Positions 1 through 7,251 of a stretch of 8,446 nucleotides of DNA are shown here, one piece after another. The stretch is taken from positions 1 through 8,446 of the forward strand of contig CAMGET010000038.1 of NCBI GenBank assembly GCA_946055175.1. The letters run 5' to 3'. The notes under the pieces were generated by a model. The model was not told the origin of the DNA. It worked only from the letters and a program-made list of their open reading frames with translations, and did no database searches. Numbering within the stretch: position 1 is the first letter of the stretch; each line of letters starts with the position of its first letter. The position numbers were made by a program, and so were the translations under genes. Origin of the DNA: an uncultured Roseburia sp. Its GTDB lineage: Bacteria; Bacillota; Clostridia; Lachnospirales; Lachnospiraceae.

Positions 1-722
1 TTTCAACCATTAGTTTTTGTGGTCTTTCCGTACTATGGTTTCTTCCGGCATTATTCTTTGGAGAAGTACTGTTTCTATTTATCAGAAAACATACCTCACT
101 CCTTGGAAGTGCCCTGATAGTTCTTTGCATCTGCCTTTTAACGGTGTTCTCCGCTAACACCTATCACTACCATTACGAAACTGATTTTGACAGCTATCTA
201 AGCGTACTGGGTGCCTTTCTTATTGCAGTCTTCGTCAGGACCGGAATTGCGACCACCTTTTTAGCTTTTGGCTATTACTTATATCATTTCTTTTTTGTAA
301 AAGACATAAAACGCCACATCTGCCTGATGCTGTCTGTCCTGTTTCTGGCATTGAATCTGTTTCTGGCATTTAAAAACGAAAGCGTTGATTTAAATAACCT
401 CATATTTCACAATTATCTGCTTTATTTTTCTGCCGCACTGTCCGGTAGTCTGGCCGTCATTTGTTTTTGTGCAGCCCTTCCCGAAATAAAGCCTCTTGGC
501 ATGATTGGAAAAGAGTCATTTATCATTATGGTAACGCATATGAACTGCCGTTTCTTAGGCATCTGCTATGCAGCCGGAAATCTTGCTTTATCCATCCTTC
601 CATTACTCGGTAAAACCGGCTATTTTCTGATTACCGCATCCTGCATGATTTTACTGGAAGCAATTACCATTTGTGTCATTCACCGGTATGCTCCGTTTCT
701 TATCGGAGAGAAACGGAAATAA
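1..722 (+). CDS. Membrane acyltransferase, acyltransferase-3 family (5' partial)
   Basis: The reading frame is already open at base 3 and runs to TAA at 720-722, giving 239 visible residues; the N-terminal part lies outside the window. A GTG at 144 is only an internal codon, because the 47 residues before it read as good protein. The fragment is very hydrophobic, with about six or seven membrane segments (roughly residues 5-26, 34-50, 68-96, 105-123, 134-157, 186-203, 206-226) and a short basic tail ending EKRK. The segment LWFLPALFFGEVLF (residues 11-24) resembles the WFLxALFxxE-type motif of the acyltransferase-3 family, integral membrane enzymes that O-acylate cell-surface sugars, peptidoglycan or other envelope molecules. 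The catalytic N-terminal histidine region is not visible, so the substrate cannot be guessed. The gene converges on the GGDEF gene with 3 bases between stops. Family assignment is fairly good; the exact role is unknown. Confidence 0.75.
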   Translation, partial: STISFCGLSVLWFLPALFFGEVLFLFIRKHTSLLGSALIVLCICLLTVFSANTYHYHYETDFDSYLSVLGAFLIAVFVRTGIATTFLAFGYYLYHFFFVKDIKRHICLMLSVLFLALNLFLAFKNESVDLNNLIFHNYLLYFSAALSGSLAVICFCAALPEIKPLGMIGKESFIIMVTHMNCRFLGICYAAGNLALSILPLLGKTGYFLITASCMILLEAITICVIHRYAPFLIGEKRK

Positions 723-741
723 GCATTATTCCTGTTTTTTT
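711..741 (+). terminator. Weak candidate terminator of the acyltransferase gene
   Basis: AAACGGAA (711-718) can pair with TTCC-T-GTTT (729-737), with one bulged T and a 10-base loop. It ends inside a run of seven T (735-741). The stem is AT-rich and overlaps both convergent stop codons, so it is only a candidate. It would end plus-strand transcription shortly after entering the opposing gene. Confidence 0.35.
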
Positions 742-3032
742 ATAGTTGCACGGCGTTTCTTCTTTTGCTCATACAAAACCTTATCTGAATATTTTAATAT
801 CTCTGATAAGTCTGTATCTTTCTCGCAGTTAAATTCATATACACCTGCTGACATTTCTACATAGAACGGCTGTGTGCATGATTTATTAAAGTCAATCGCG
901 TATCGTTCCAATCGTTTTGTCAGTATCTCACCGCAATCCGCTTCGACATCTTCTGTGACAAACAAAGCAACATATTCATCTCCGCCGATACGCGCAATTA
1001 CTGCATCCGCCGGCATACAGTGGCGCAGATATTCAGCTGCTGTCTGAATTGCAAAATCACCCGCTGCATGACCAAAGCTGTCATTGATTTCTTTTAGGTG
1101 GTCAATGTCTGCGAACATGAGATATGCTTTGCTGCCTTTATGCTTTTTAATCACTTGCATTGCCTTTTCCATAAAGCCGCGCCGGTTTAGTAGCTGGCTC
1201 AACTCATCATACGCAGATATCACACTTAGAATACGATTTTTCTCTTCCAGCTCCTGTTTCATGATACGTTCGCGAATATTCAAGTTGATAACCCTTCGAA
1301 GCGAGCCTAACTGCATACTGCAGATCAGTGTAAACATGTATTCCGAATTGTCTGCCTCACAAAGAAGCATGCCATATTGTTCTTCCCCTGAAAATAAAGG
1401 AAATGCCATGTAGGAATGTGCTCGATTCTGCGGTAACAAATTTGCAAAACCCTCTCCCCATTTGATTGGCACGAGTTCTTTCGCACTGTTACATACCATT
1501 TTTTGTTCATCATAATAAGCAGTAAGATATATCGTATCCGGATATTCCATTTTTTCATCCTTACGGTGGACGACTTCTTTCCGGAAGAAGAGCAGATAGG
1601 CACTTTTAATATTCATAGCCTGAAGGCGCTTTAAAATGTGCTTCATCTGTTCCTGCATTTCCATAGAACTGTACATAAGGTCCATTGTAAAAACAGGAAT
1701 AAACCAGTTTTTTCTTTCCGAATTGATATTAGCCATCTCGAGTCGGTTCATTTCTTCTGCGTGCATATATTGCTGCATCGCAAAACGGATATTCATCAAG
1801 GCTATGTAAGTCCGTTTATCCTCTGCCAATATCACCAGTTCATCCAATACCTGCTCAATATATTCCACAACCAGACGTTTCGATATAAAAGGATTTTCAC
1901 ACATGCGTTTCAAATACCGAATCAACAGTTCAGAAGAAATTTCTTTTTCTTTATTCACAAATACCATATCCACAATATCAGAAAAATAAAGTTCCATCAG
2001 TGCACGGTATTTTTCCTTTTCCTTTTCATAAGACAGGGAAGTAAATAATTCTTCTGTCACCTCAGCCGCACGTTCTTCCACAAACGTCTTGATTTCGCCA
2101 ATTGTCATCCCCGGCTTTACATTTACTGTTTTTGTCTTGCAGCCACAGGATGCCCGTTTTTGGAACTGCGGCTCTAAATCCATGGATTCCGGTTTTTCTC
2201 CATTACAAAGCTTAAGAGCCATCTGTACTGCAGAATAGCTAAATGCGAAGCTGCTATGTGCTACACTTGCCAATGGAGGTTCTAATGTTTTTGCCACATC
2301 GGAATCATCATAACCGGTAAATGCAATATCATGTCCCACTACTAAATCTCTGGCTGCACATACACGATATCCGGCTTTTGCCATATTATCATTTGCAAAT
2401 GCAATCGCCTCTATTCCGGGATTTTGGTCAAGCAGCTGCTCCACTTGTTCATCCACCATCTCCGTATAGTTTCCATGAACAATCAGAGATTCTTCCACCG
2501 GAATCCCCCGTTCCGTTAAGACATCCTTATATGCCTTCATACGCTGGTTTGAATCAAAATTTCGCTCCGGTCCTGCAACAAATCCAATCTTTTTATAGCC
2601 ATGAACATCCACCAGATGTTCGATGCAGGCACGCATACCAATATAAGTGCCTCCTGTCAGAGAAGGAATATTGGGGTCTTTTACCTTATCTCCCAAAACC
2701 ATACACGGGATTCCTTCAAAATGTTTGACAAACTCATCAATATCCGGTACATATTTAAAAGTTGACAAAAGACCGTATGCCACAATAATCGCATCCGGTT
2801 TTAGATAATGTACATAATCGTATATGGTGTGAAACTGATACTCATAATCCCAGGAAAAGCTTCCGGTTAAAATATCTTTATAGTAGTTAGACAGATAAGG
2901 ACCTGTAAAAAAAACCAAATTCAGATTTTCTCTTCTTGCACATGCCTGAAAGCCTTCCATCATTTCGATGGAATATGAGGATATTGCGTTTCCAATAATA
3001 ATTGCAATTGTTTTTCTTGTCTTCTCTGCCAC
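726..3032 (-). CDS. Cytosolic LacI-like ligand-binding / GGDEF diguanylate cyclase
   Basis: This 768-residue protein starts at GTG 3030-3032. The frame stays open to 3104, but GGAGG at 3041-3045 lies 8 bases before the GTG, and a promoter occupies the region of the longer start. Residues about 8-297 form a LacI/GalR-type periplasmic-binding-protein fold (TIAIIIGN; FVAGPERNFDSNQRMKAY; AFTGYDDSDVA) ending in the RASCGC segment. There is no N-terminal helix-turn-helix, signal peptide or membrane segment, so it is probably a soluble sensor rather than a DNA-binding repressor. A middle region (about 310-585) of unknown fold leads to a charged helix and a GGDEF domain (about 607-760) with LLNRR, FADIDHLKEIND, GHAAGD and active-site GGDEY at 683-687. 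The metal-binding acidic residues are present, so synthesis of cyclic di-GMP from GTP is likely. At the usual inhibitory RxxD position it has PADA, so product inhibition is probably absent. The ligand is unknown, perhaps a sugar by family. It is a monocistronic unit. Confidence 0.9.
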   Translation of the reverse strand: MAEKTRKTIAIIIGNAISSYSIEMMEGFQACARRENLNLVFFTGPYLSNYYKDILTGSFSWDYEYQFHTIYDYVHYLKPDAIIVAYGLLSTFKYVPDIDEFVKHFEGIPCMVLGDKVKDPNIPSLTGGTYIGMRACIEHLVDVHGYKKIGFVAGPERNFDSNQRMKAYKDVLTERGIPVEESLIVHGNYTEMVDEQVEQLLDQNPGIEAIAFANDNMAKAGYRVCAARDLVVGHDIAFTGYDDSDVAKTLEPPLASVAHSSFAFSYSAVQMALKLCNGEKPESMDLEPQFQKRASCGCKTKTVNVKPGMTIGEIKTFVEERAAEVTEELFTSLSYEKEKEKYRALMELYFSDIVDMVFVNKEKEISSELLIRYLKRMCENPFISKRLVVEYIEQVLDELVILAEDKRTYIALMNIRFAMQQYMHAEEMNRLEMANINSERKNWFIPVFTMDLMYSSMEMQEQMKHILKRLQAMNIKSAYLLFFRKEVVHRKDEKMEYPDTIYLTAYYDEQKMVCNSAKELVPIKWGEGFANLLPQNRAHSYMAFPLFSGEEQYGMLLCEADNSEYMFTLICSMQLGSLRRVINLNIRERIMKQELEEKNRILSVISAYDELSQLLNRRGFMEKAMQVIKKHKGSKAYLMFADIDHLKEINDSFGHAAGDFAIQTAAEYLRHCMPADAVIARIGGDEYVALFVTEDVEADCGEILTKRLERYAIDFNKSCTQPFYVEMSAGVYEFNCEKDTDLSEILKYSDKVLYEQKKKRRATIKKQE

Positions 3033-3040
3033 AGTTTCTA

Positions 3041-3045
3041 CCTCC
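3041..3045 (-). promoter_or_regulatory. RBS fixing the GTG start of the GGDEF gene
   Basis: Minus-strand GGAGG lies 8 bases upstream of GTG at 3030-3032. No comparable site precedes the longer start codon at 3104, and the in-frame ATG at 3045-3047 overlaps this site itself. Confidence 0.8.
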
Positions 3046-3069
3046 ATATAAAGGTTATAATCTAGTCCT

Positions 3070-3098
3070 ATTTTACCATATTCTACATTTCTTGTCAG
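3070..3098 (-). promoter_or_regulatory. Sigma-A promoter of the GGDEF gene
   Basis: On the minus strand, -35 CTGACA (3093-3098) and -10 TAAAAT (3070-3075) are separated by exactly 17 bases, with TGG just before the -10 (extended -10). Transcription would begin near 3063, giving a leader of about 30 bases. Its position downstream of codon 3104 argues that the longer N-terminus is not translated. Confidence 0.7.
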
Positions 3099-3118
3099 TA
3101 GCATTTCTTCCTGAAAAT

Positions 3119-3154
3119 GGAAAAAGTCAGGATTTCTTCTTTTAAAATCCTGAC
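3119..3154 (-). terminator. Intrinsic terminator of pfp
   Basis: A perfect 10-bp stem (GTCAGGATTT 3126-3135 with AAATCCTGAC 3145-3154) has a 9-base loop and is followed on the minus strand by five T (3121-3125). It lies 13 bases after the pfp stop and ahead of the GGDEF promoter, so it separates the two transcription units. Confidence 0.85.
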
Positions 3155-3167
3155 CTTTACAACATTC

Positions 3168-4400
3168 TTATTCTCTATCTATAACAATATGTCTCGGCTG
3201 TCCTGTAATCATAATTGGAGATAATTCTGCCTGAATGAGTGGGCGAATATAATTTGCCATCTCCTCACTTACATTTGTCCCATTCTCTGTAATCCATTCC
3301 AGTGGAACCTTCTTCTCAATGTTCGCAACCTTATGTACATCATATAAATCTGTCGTACAGATATATGGGTCACTGGATACTCTCTTTAAGATGACCATCT
3401 TGCCTGTCTCGTCGTCTTCAAACGCAGCCTTTACCGCAGTACCGCCTACCTGATAAGCCTCTGTAATATCTACTCGGGATGTCATATGACCGGCGCATCT
3501 TTGAAGAGTCGCCAGTTCAACCGCACGTGTCTTGCAGCCAAATTCCTGTCCTATCACATCTGCCAGATATCTTGCCGTACCACTCAACTGTTTATGTCCG
3601 AAAGCATCCACAAATTCCGTGTGGTCGGCTAATTCAAATACATACTTTCCGTCTGCCGTCTTAATGCCTTCGGAAACTGCAATTACGATACCTTTTTTCT
3701 TTTCAAATAACTCGCCGACTTTCTCTTTGAATGCATCCACATCGAAAGGAATCTCCGGCATATAAATTAAGTCAACACCTTCACAATCCTCGCATCTGGA
3801 AAGAACCGAAGCCCCTGTTAACCACCCTGCATTACGTCCCATAATTTCAATAATGGTCACAAGCTTCATATCGTAAACCAGACCATCTCGAATTAATTCC
3901 TTTGTTACGGATGCAATGTATTTTGCTGCACTTCCGTATCCCGGTGTATGATCGGTTACCGGCAAATCATTATCAATCGTCTTTGGTACTCCCATAAAAC
4001 GAATTGGGCTGTGAATCAGCATTGCATAATCGGATAACTTCATAATCGTATCCATAGAGTCATTGCCGCCGATATAGAAGAATGCTTTGATATCATACTC
4101 TTCTAAAATTGCAAAAATCTGTTCATACAGTTCTCTGTTACTGTCAATTTCCGGCAGTTTGAAACGGCAGGAGCCTAAAAATGCAGATGGCGTTCTTTTC
4201 AAAAGTTCTAAGTCTAAATCTGACTTAATTTTTTCATCCATATCCACAATATTCTTCTCTAAAAAGCCCTGAATACCATGGCGCATACCATATACCTTTT
4301 GGGCACCTAAATCCTTCGCTGTCTTGTAGACACCTGCTAAACTTGAATTAATTACCGAAGTCGGTCCTCCTGACTGACCTACAATTACATTTCCTACCAT
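3168..4400 (-). CDS. pfp: Pyrophosphate-dependent 6-phosphofructokinase
   Basis: This 410-residue cytosolic enzyme of the phosphofructokinase family interconverts fructose 6-phosphate and fructose 1,6-bisphosphate in glycolysis. Three regions identify it: N-terminal GQSGGPTSVIN (8-18, phosphoryl-donor loop), PKTIDNDLP (139-147, catalytic Asp143) and MGRNAGW (187-193). Donor choice can be read from two positions. GGNDS (111-115) has Asp114 where ATP enzymes have Gly, and PKTIDND has Lys140 where ATP enzymes have Gly. By established knowledge of the family both mark PPi rather than ATP use, which makes the reaction reversible and usually not allosteric. ATG at 4398-4400 follows GGGAGGG (4409-4415) by 8 bases. 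It has its own promoter and terminator. The upstream operon shows no clear terminator, so some readthrough into pfp is possible. No truncation is seen. Confidence 0.95.
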   Translation of the reverse strand: MVGNVIVGQSGGPTSVINSSLAGVYKTAKDLGAQKVYGMRHGIQGFLEKNIVDMDEKIKSDLDLELLKRTPSAFLGSCRFKLPEIDSNRELYEQIFAILEEYDIKAFFYIGGNDSMDTIMKLSDYAMLIHSPIRFMGVPKTIDNDLPVTDHTPGYGSAAKYIASVTKELIRDGLVYDMKLVTIIEIMGRNAGWLTGASVLSRCEDCEGVDLIYMPEIPFDVDAFKEKVGELFEKKKGIVIAVSEGIKTADGKYVFELADHTEFVDAFGHKQLSGTARYLADVIGQEFGCKTRAVELATLQRCAGHMTSRVDITEAYQVGGTAVKAAFEDDETGKMVILKRVSSDPYICTTDLYDVHKVANIEKKVPLEWITENGTNVSEEMANYIRPLIQAELSPIMITGQPRHIVIDRE

Positions 4401-4428
4401 AATGTGTTCCCTCCCATGTGTTACCCGC

Positions 4429-4449
4429 TTAGTAAAAATCTTTTACTAA
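4429..4449. promoter_or_regulatory. Perfect 9+9 bp palindrome in the pfp leader (operator or 5' hairpin)
   Basis: The half-sites TTAGTAAAA (4429-4437) and TTTTACTAA (4441-4449) are exact inverted copies 3 bases apart. The palindrome begins 4 bases after the pfp -10 box, so it covers the expected transcription start, and it ends 13 bases before the RBS. It may be a repressor operator or a 5'-terminal mRNA stem-loop. No T-run follows on the minus strand, so it is not an ordinary terminator. The regulator is not identifiable from the sequence. Confidence 0.6.
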
Positions 4450-4453
4450 CTCC

Positions 4454-4482
4454 ATTATACGAATGGAAGTGCTACATTTCAA
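4454..4482 (-). promoter_or_regulatory. Sigma-A promoter of pfp
   Basis: On the minus strand, -35 TTGAAA (4477-4482) and -10 TATAAT (4454-4459) are 17 bases apart. The -35 box contains the TGA stop (4479-4481) of the upstream acyltransferase gene. A 6+6 inverted repeat (TCCATT 4451-4456, AATGGA 4462-4467) overlaps the -10 and spacer. The leader is about 47 bases. Confidence 0.8.
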
Positions 4483-5759
4483 CTTGTTTTTAATTTGGTA
4501 CATTTCGTTAGCTTATACAGTTCTTCCGTTGCCAGCCTTGTCTTTGCCGCAACATTTTCCCCATTCTTCGGGAAACAGTAATACTGAATTTTTTCATCTC
4601 CGATGCTAATCATATCTCCAATCTCATACCAGAAGAAATCCGAATATAAACTATAGGAAGCCTGCGGATTTAAACAGTAATCAATCTGCCCTTCACATCC
4701 TGTCAGACGGAACCCTTCTGCGGTATGCAAAAGCCGTCCCTCTCCTACTTTGTATACACATTCTGTATTCACCAGCATATAAATGTCCACCGGGATGTCC
4801 AATCGATAAGTGCGTTCTTCCAGTTCTTTTTTCACGCATTCGCGCTCCCATCGGTACCAGTCCGGAACATGGGAATACAACGTTTCTCCTGTTAATGATT
4901 TTAAGTAGCCTTCCTCCGTCAACTCATATGTATTTCCACAGTCATGGCAGGTAATTGTGGTACCCTCGCCGTGCATTTTACCTTCCGCCCCGCAATGCGG
5001 ACATTTATACAGGACACGGTGAAGTCCGTCTGCCCGAAACTTCTCGTCAATGATAATGCCTTTTTCCTGCTGTTCTTTAAAGTTATCAAAATCAAACTCC
5101 TTTGCCAAAATCTGATTCAGCTCATCGACAGATTTTTCTTTGATTTCCTCCGGTGACAACAAATATTTCATCGTTGCAGAGACCTTTGTCTTTCGCACCT
5201 GCAAACAATTATACAAGGGGTCATGTAAAAAGGCACCCTCTGTACGAATCATCACAACCGGAACCTTTAAAAGCTTTAGGCACTTTCCAAGACTTTCCGG
5301 CAGTGGTGTTGCGGTTCCGTCAAAACTGTAACTGGCTTCCGGATACATGATAACGGATGCATTTAAATCCTTTACGGTATAATGCATATCACGTACCAAT
5401 GTCACGTCATTGATAAATTTTTTCGTTGAAATACAGCCAAGCAGCCGCATCAGCCATGCTTTTCCCACGAAGCCATCCAAAGTTGTTACAATATGCCATT
5501 CTCTGTCCGCCATCAAATAGGCAGCTATTTCCAGGTCAATAAAACTGGAATGGTTCATCAAAACCAGACAGGGTTCCTTCTTCCCCAGTTTTTCCATTCC
5601 AATCTTCTCATAGCTAAACTGAGATGATTGTAACAGAAACCAACAAGCAGCCTTAAGAATTCCTCTTAAGGCTGCCATTTGATGTGTCGGTTTCTGATGT
5701 TTTTCCTGAGGCATTGCAAGCACATTCTGATAGCTTTTTTCAATCACCTTTATTTTCAA
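4479..5759 (-). CDS. PlsC-like acyltransferase with zinc ribbon and extra C-terminal domain
   Basis: This 426-residue protein belongs to the lysophospholipid acyltransferase superfamily. The N-terminal domain (about 30-205) carries the catalytic HxxxxD motif NHSSFID (His70, Asp75) and a YPEASYSFDG block (139-148) in place of the usual FPEGTRS motif. By family it transfers acyl groups to lysophosphatidate or a similar acceptor at the membrane. It is longer than a typical PlsC (about 200-250 residues). A four-cysteine zinc ribbon follows (C253, C256, C271, C274), then a roughly 150-residue domain of unknown function (about 280-426), partly beta-like, with DWYRWERECVKKEL at 300-313. The TTG start at 5757-5759 is supported by GAGGG (5769-5773) 9 bases upstream; a nearby ATG runs out of frame into a stop. 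The purB stop lies 15 bases upstream, so the gene is probably cotranscribed with purC-purB. Substrate and the link to purine synthesis are unknown. Confidence 0.85.
   Translation of the reverse strand: MKIKVIEKSYQNVLAMPQEKHQKPTHQMAALRGILKAACWFLLQSSQFSYEKIGMEKLGKKEPCLVLMNHSSFIDLEIAAYLMADREWHIVTTLDGFVGKAWLMRLLGCISTKKFINDVTLVRDMHYTVKDLNASVIMYPEASYSFDGTATPLPESLGKCLKLLKVPVVMIRTEGAFLHDPLYNCLQVRKTKVSATMKYLLSPEEIKEKSVDELNQILAKEFDFDNFKEQQEKGIIIDEKFRADGLHRVLYKCPHCGAEGKMHGEGTTITCHDCGNTYELTEEGYLKSLTGETLYSHVPDWYRWERECVKKELEERTYRLDIPVDIYMLVNTECVYKVGEGRLLHTAEGFRLTGCEGQIDYCLNPQASYSLYSDFFWYEIGDMISIGDEKIQYYCFPKNGENVAAKTRLATEELYKLTKCTKLKTS
5647..5675. repeat. 11-bp perfect inverted repeat inside the acyltransferase coding region
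   Basis: GCAGCCTTAAG (5647-5657) and CTTAAGGCTGC (5665-5675) pair perfectly across a 7-base loop. In the minus-strand mRNA this is a strong hairpin about 85 bases after the start codon, encoding the AALRGILKAA segment. It is followed by TTGTTGG rather than a T-run, so it does not look like a terminator. Confidence 0.8.
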
Positions 5760-5768
5760 AACTTCATA

Positions 5769-5773
5769 CCCTC
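5769..5773 (-). promoter_or_regulatory. RBS supporting the TTG start of the PlsC-like gene
   Basis: Minus-strand GAGGG lies 9 bases before TTG at 5757-5759 and just after the purB stop TAG (5775-5777), which suggests coupled translation in one operon. Confidence 0.6.
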
Positions 5774-5774
5774 A

Positions 5775-7226
5775 CTATACATTAATTTCGGCTTTTACAC
5801 CAAGTTCATCCTTATTTGCCTCTAAAATCGGTTTTACTACATTTGCAAGGAATTTCTCTACCTGAAGCGGTGCACGTCCCACATATTTTGCCGGGTCCAT
5901 AGCTGCCTGTAATTCCTCTAACGTCAGGTTAAAGGACGGATCCGCTGCAATAAGCTCTAAAAGATTGTTTTCTTTTCCTTCCACCTTGACATTTTTTCCT
6001 GCTTCCATGGAAAGCGTACGGATTTTCTCATGAAGTTCCTGTCTGTTACCGCCATTCTTTACTGCATCCATCATAATATTTTCGGTTGCCATGAATGGAA
6101 GCTCTGACATCAGATGCTTGGTAATGACTTTATCGTAAACTACCAGACCATCTACTACATTTAAGCAGAGGTCTAAAATACCGTCAATTGCAAGGAAGCC
6201 TTCCGGAATGGATAAACGTTTATTTGCTGAGTCATCTAAGGTTCTCTCAAACCACTGGGTAGCGGATGTAATCGCCGGATTTAAGGCGTCCACCATCACA
6301 TAACGGGAAAGAGAGGCAATACGTTCGGAACGCATCGGATTCCGCTTATACGCCATTGCTGAGGAGCCAATCTGATTCTTTTCAAATGGTTCTTCCACTT
6401 CCTTTAAATGCTGCAACAAACGAATATCATTGGACATCTTATGTGCACTTGCTGCAATTCCGGCAAGAATATTTGCTACTCTGGTATCTACTTTTCTGGA
6501 ATAGGTCTGTCCGGATACCGCATAGCACTCTTCAAATCCCATTTTTTTCGCAATCATAGGATCAATCTTATCAATGGTTTCCTGATCCCCGTTAAACAGT
6601 TCTAAAAAGCTTGCCTGTGTACCTGTGGTACCTTTTGAACCAAGCAGTTTTAAGCTTCCCATTACATATTCCAAATCCTCTAAATCCATGATAAATTCCT
6701 GCATCCAAAGTGTCGCACGCTTTCCGACTGTAGTCGGCTGTGCAGGCTGAAAATGGGTAAATGCCAAAGTTGGAAGATTTTTATAGGTATCAGCAAATTT
6801 TGCCAGCTCATCAATCACATTTACCAGTTTTTTATGAACAAGCTTTAATGCTTCACGCATAACAATAATATCGGTGTTATCACCAACGTAGCAGGATGTA
6901 GCTCCTAAATGAATGATACCGGCAGCCTTCGGGCACTGCTGTCCATAGGCATATACGTGGCTCATTACGTCATGTCTTACAAGTTTTTCTCTTTCCTTTG
7001 CCACATCATAGTTGATGTCCTCGGCGTGAGCCTTTAATTCATCTATCTGCTCCTGTGTGATAACCGGTTTTCCGTTCTCACACAAGCCTAACTCCATCTC
7101 GGTTTCCGCAAGGGCAATCCACAATTTTCTCCAGGTTTTAAACTTCATATCCGGTGAAAAAATGTACTGCATTTCTTTACTTGCATAACGTTCTGATAAT
7201 GGGCTTACATATCTGTCTGTACTCAT
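5775..7226 (-). CDS. purB: Adenylosuccinate lyase
   Basis: This 483-residue cytosolic enzyme of the fumarase/aspartase superfamily acts twice in purine synthesis: SAICAR to AICAR plus fumarate, and adenylosuccinate to AMP plus fumarate. Visible motifs are RHDVMSH (84-90), HLGATSCYVGDNTDI (106-120), FTHFQPAQPTT (156-166, with the conserved His158) and the superfamily signature GSSAMAYKRNP (287-297) containing the catalytic serine loop (Ser289). The length fits the long form found in many Clostridia and in animals rather than the roughly 430-residue Bacillus form. ATG at 7224-7226 is chosen because AGGAGG (7232-7237) lies 5 bases upstream; the open frame to 7259 would overlap the end of purC. 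The 25-base gap after purC, which makes its substrate, indicates one operon. Nothing is missing or broken. Confidence 0.97.
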   Translation of the reverse strand: MSTDRYVSPLSERYASKEMQYIFSPDMKFKTWRKLWIALAETEMELGLCENGKPVITQEQIDELKAHAEDINYDVAKEREKLVRHDVMSHVYAYGQQCPKAAGIIHLGATSCYVGDNTDIIVMREALKLVHKKLVNVIDELAKFADTYKNLPTLAFTHFQPAQPTTVGKRATLWMQEFIMDLEDLEYVMGSLKLLGSKGTTGTQASFLELFNGDQETIDKIDPMIAKKMGFEECYAVSGQTYSRKVDTRVANILAGIAASAHKMSNDIRLLQHLKEVEEPFEKNQIGSSAMAYKRNPMRSERIASLSRYVMVDALNPAITSATQWFERTLDDSANKRLSIPEGFLAIDGILDLCLNVVDGLVVYDKVITKHLMSELPFMATENIMMDAVKNGGNRQELHEKIRTLSMEAGKNVKVEGKENNLLELIAADPSFNLTLEELQAAMDPAKYVGRAPLQVEKFLANVVKPILEANKDELGVKAEINV

Positions 7227-7231
7227 TATAA

Positions 7232-7237
7232 CCTCCT
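7232..7237 (-). promoter_or_regulatory. RBS fixing the purB start
   Basis: Minus-strand AGGAGG lies 5 bases before ATG 7224-7226, between the purC stop (7252-7254) and purB. It rules out the longer N-terminus that overlaps purC. Confidence 0.85.
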
Positions 7238-7251
7238 GGTTTCCTTGGGAT

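Noticed and set aside
144..722. Treating the GTG at 144 as the true start of the membrane protein.
   Set aside because: The frame is open to base 3 and the upstream residues contain a family-like WFLPALFFGE segment, so the gene is truncated by the window rather than starting here.
1084..2728. Several 90-136-residue frames on either strand opposite the GGDEF gene.
   Set aside because: They are shadows of the well-supported GGDEF coding frame, without ribosome binding sites or recognisable protein features.
4429..4449. The pfp palindrome as terminator of the purC-purB-acyltransferase operon.
   Set aside because: The stem is almost entirely A/T and is followed on the minus strand by GCGGG, not a T-run, and it lies downstream of the pfp promoter.
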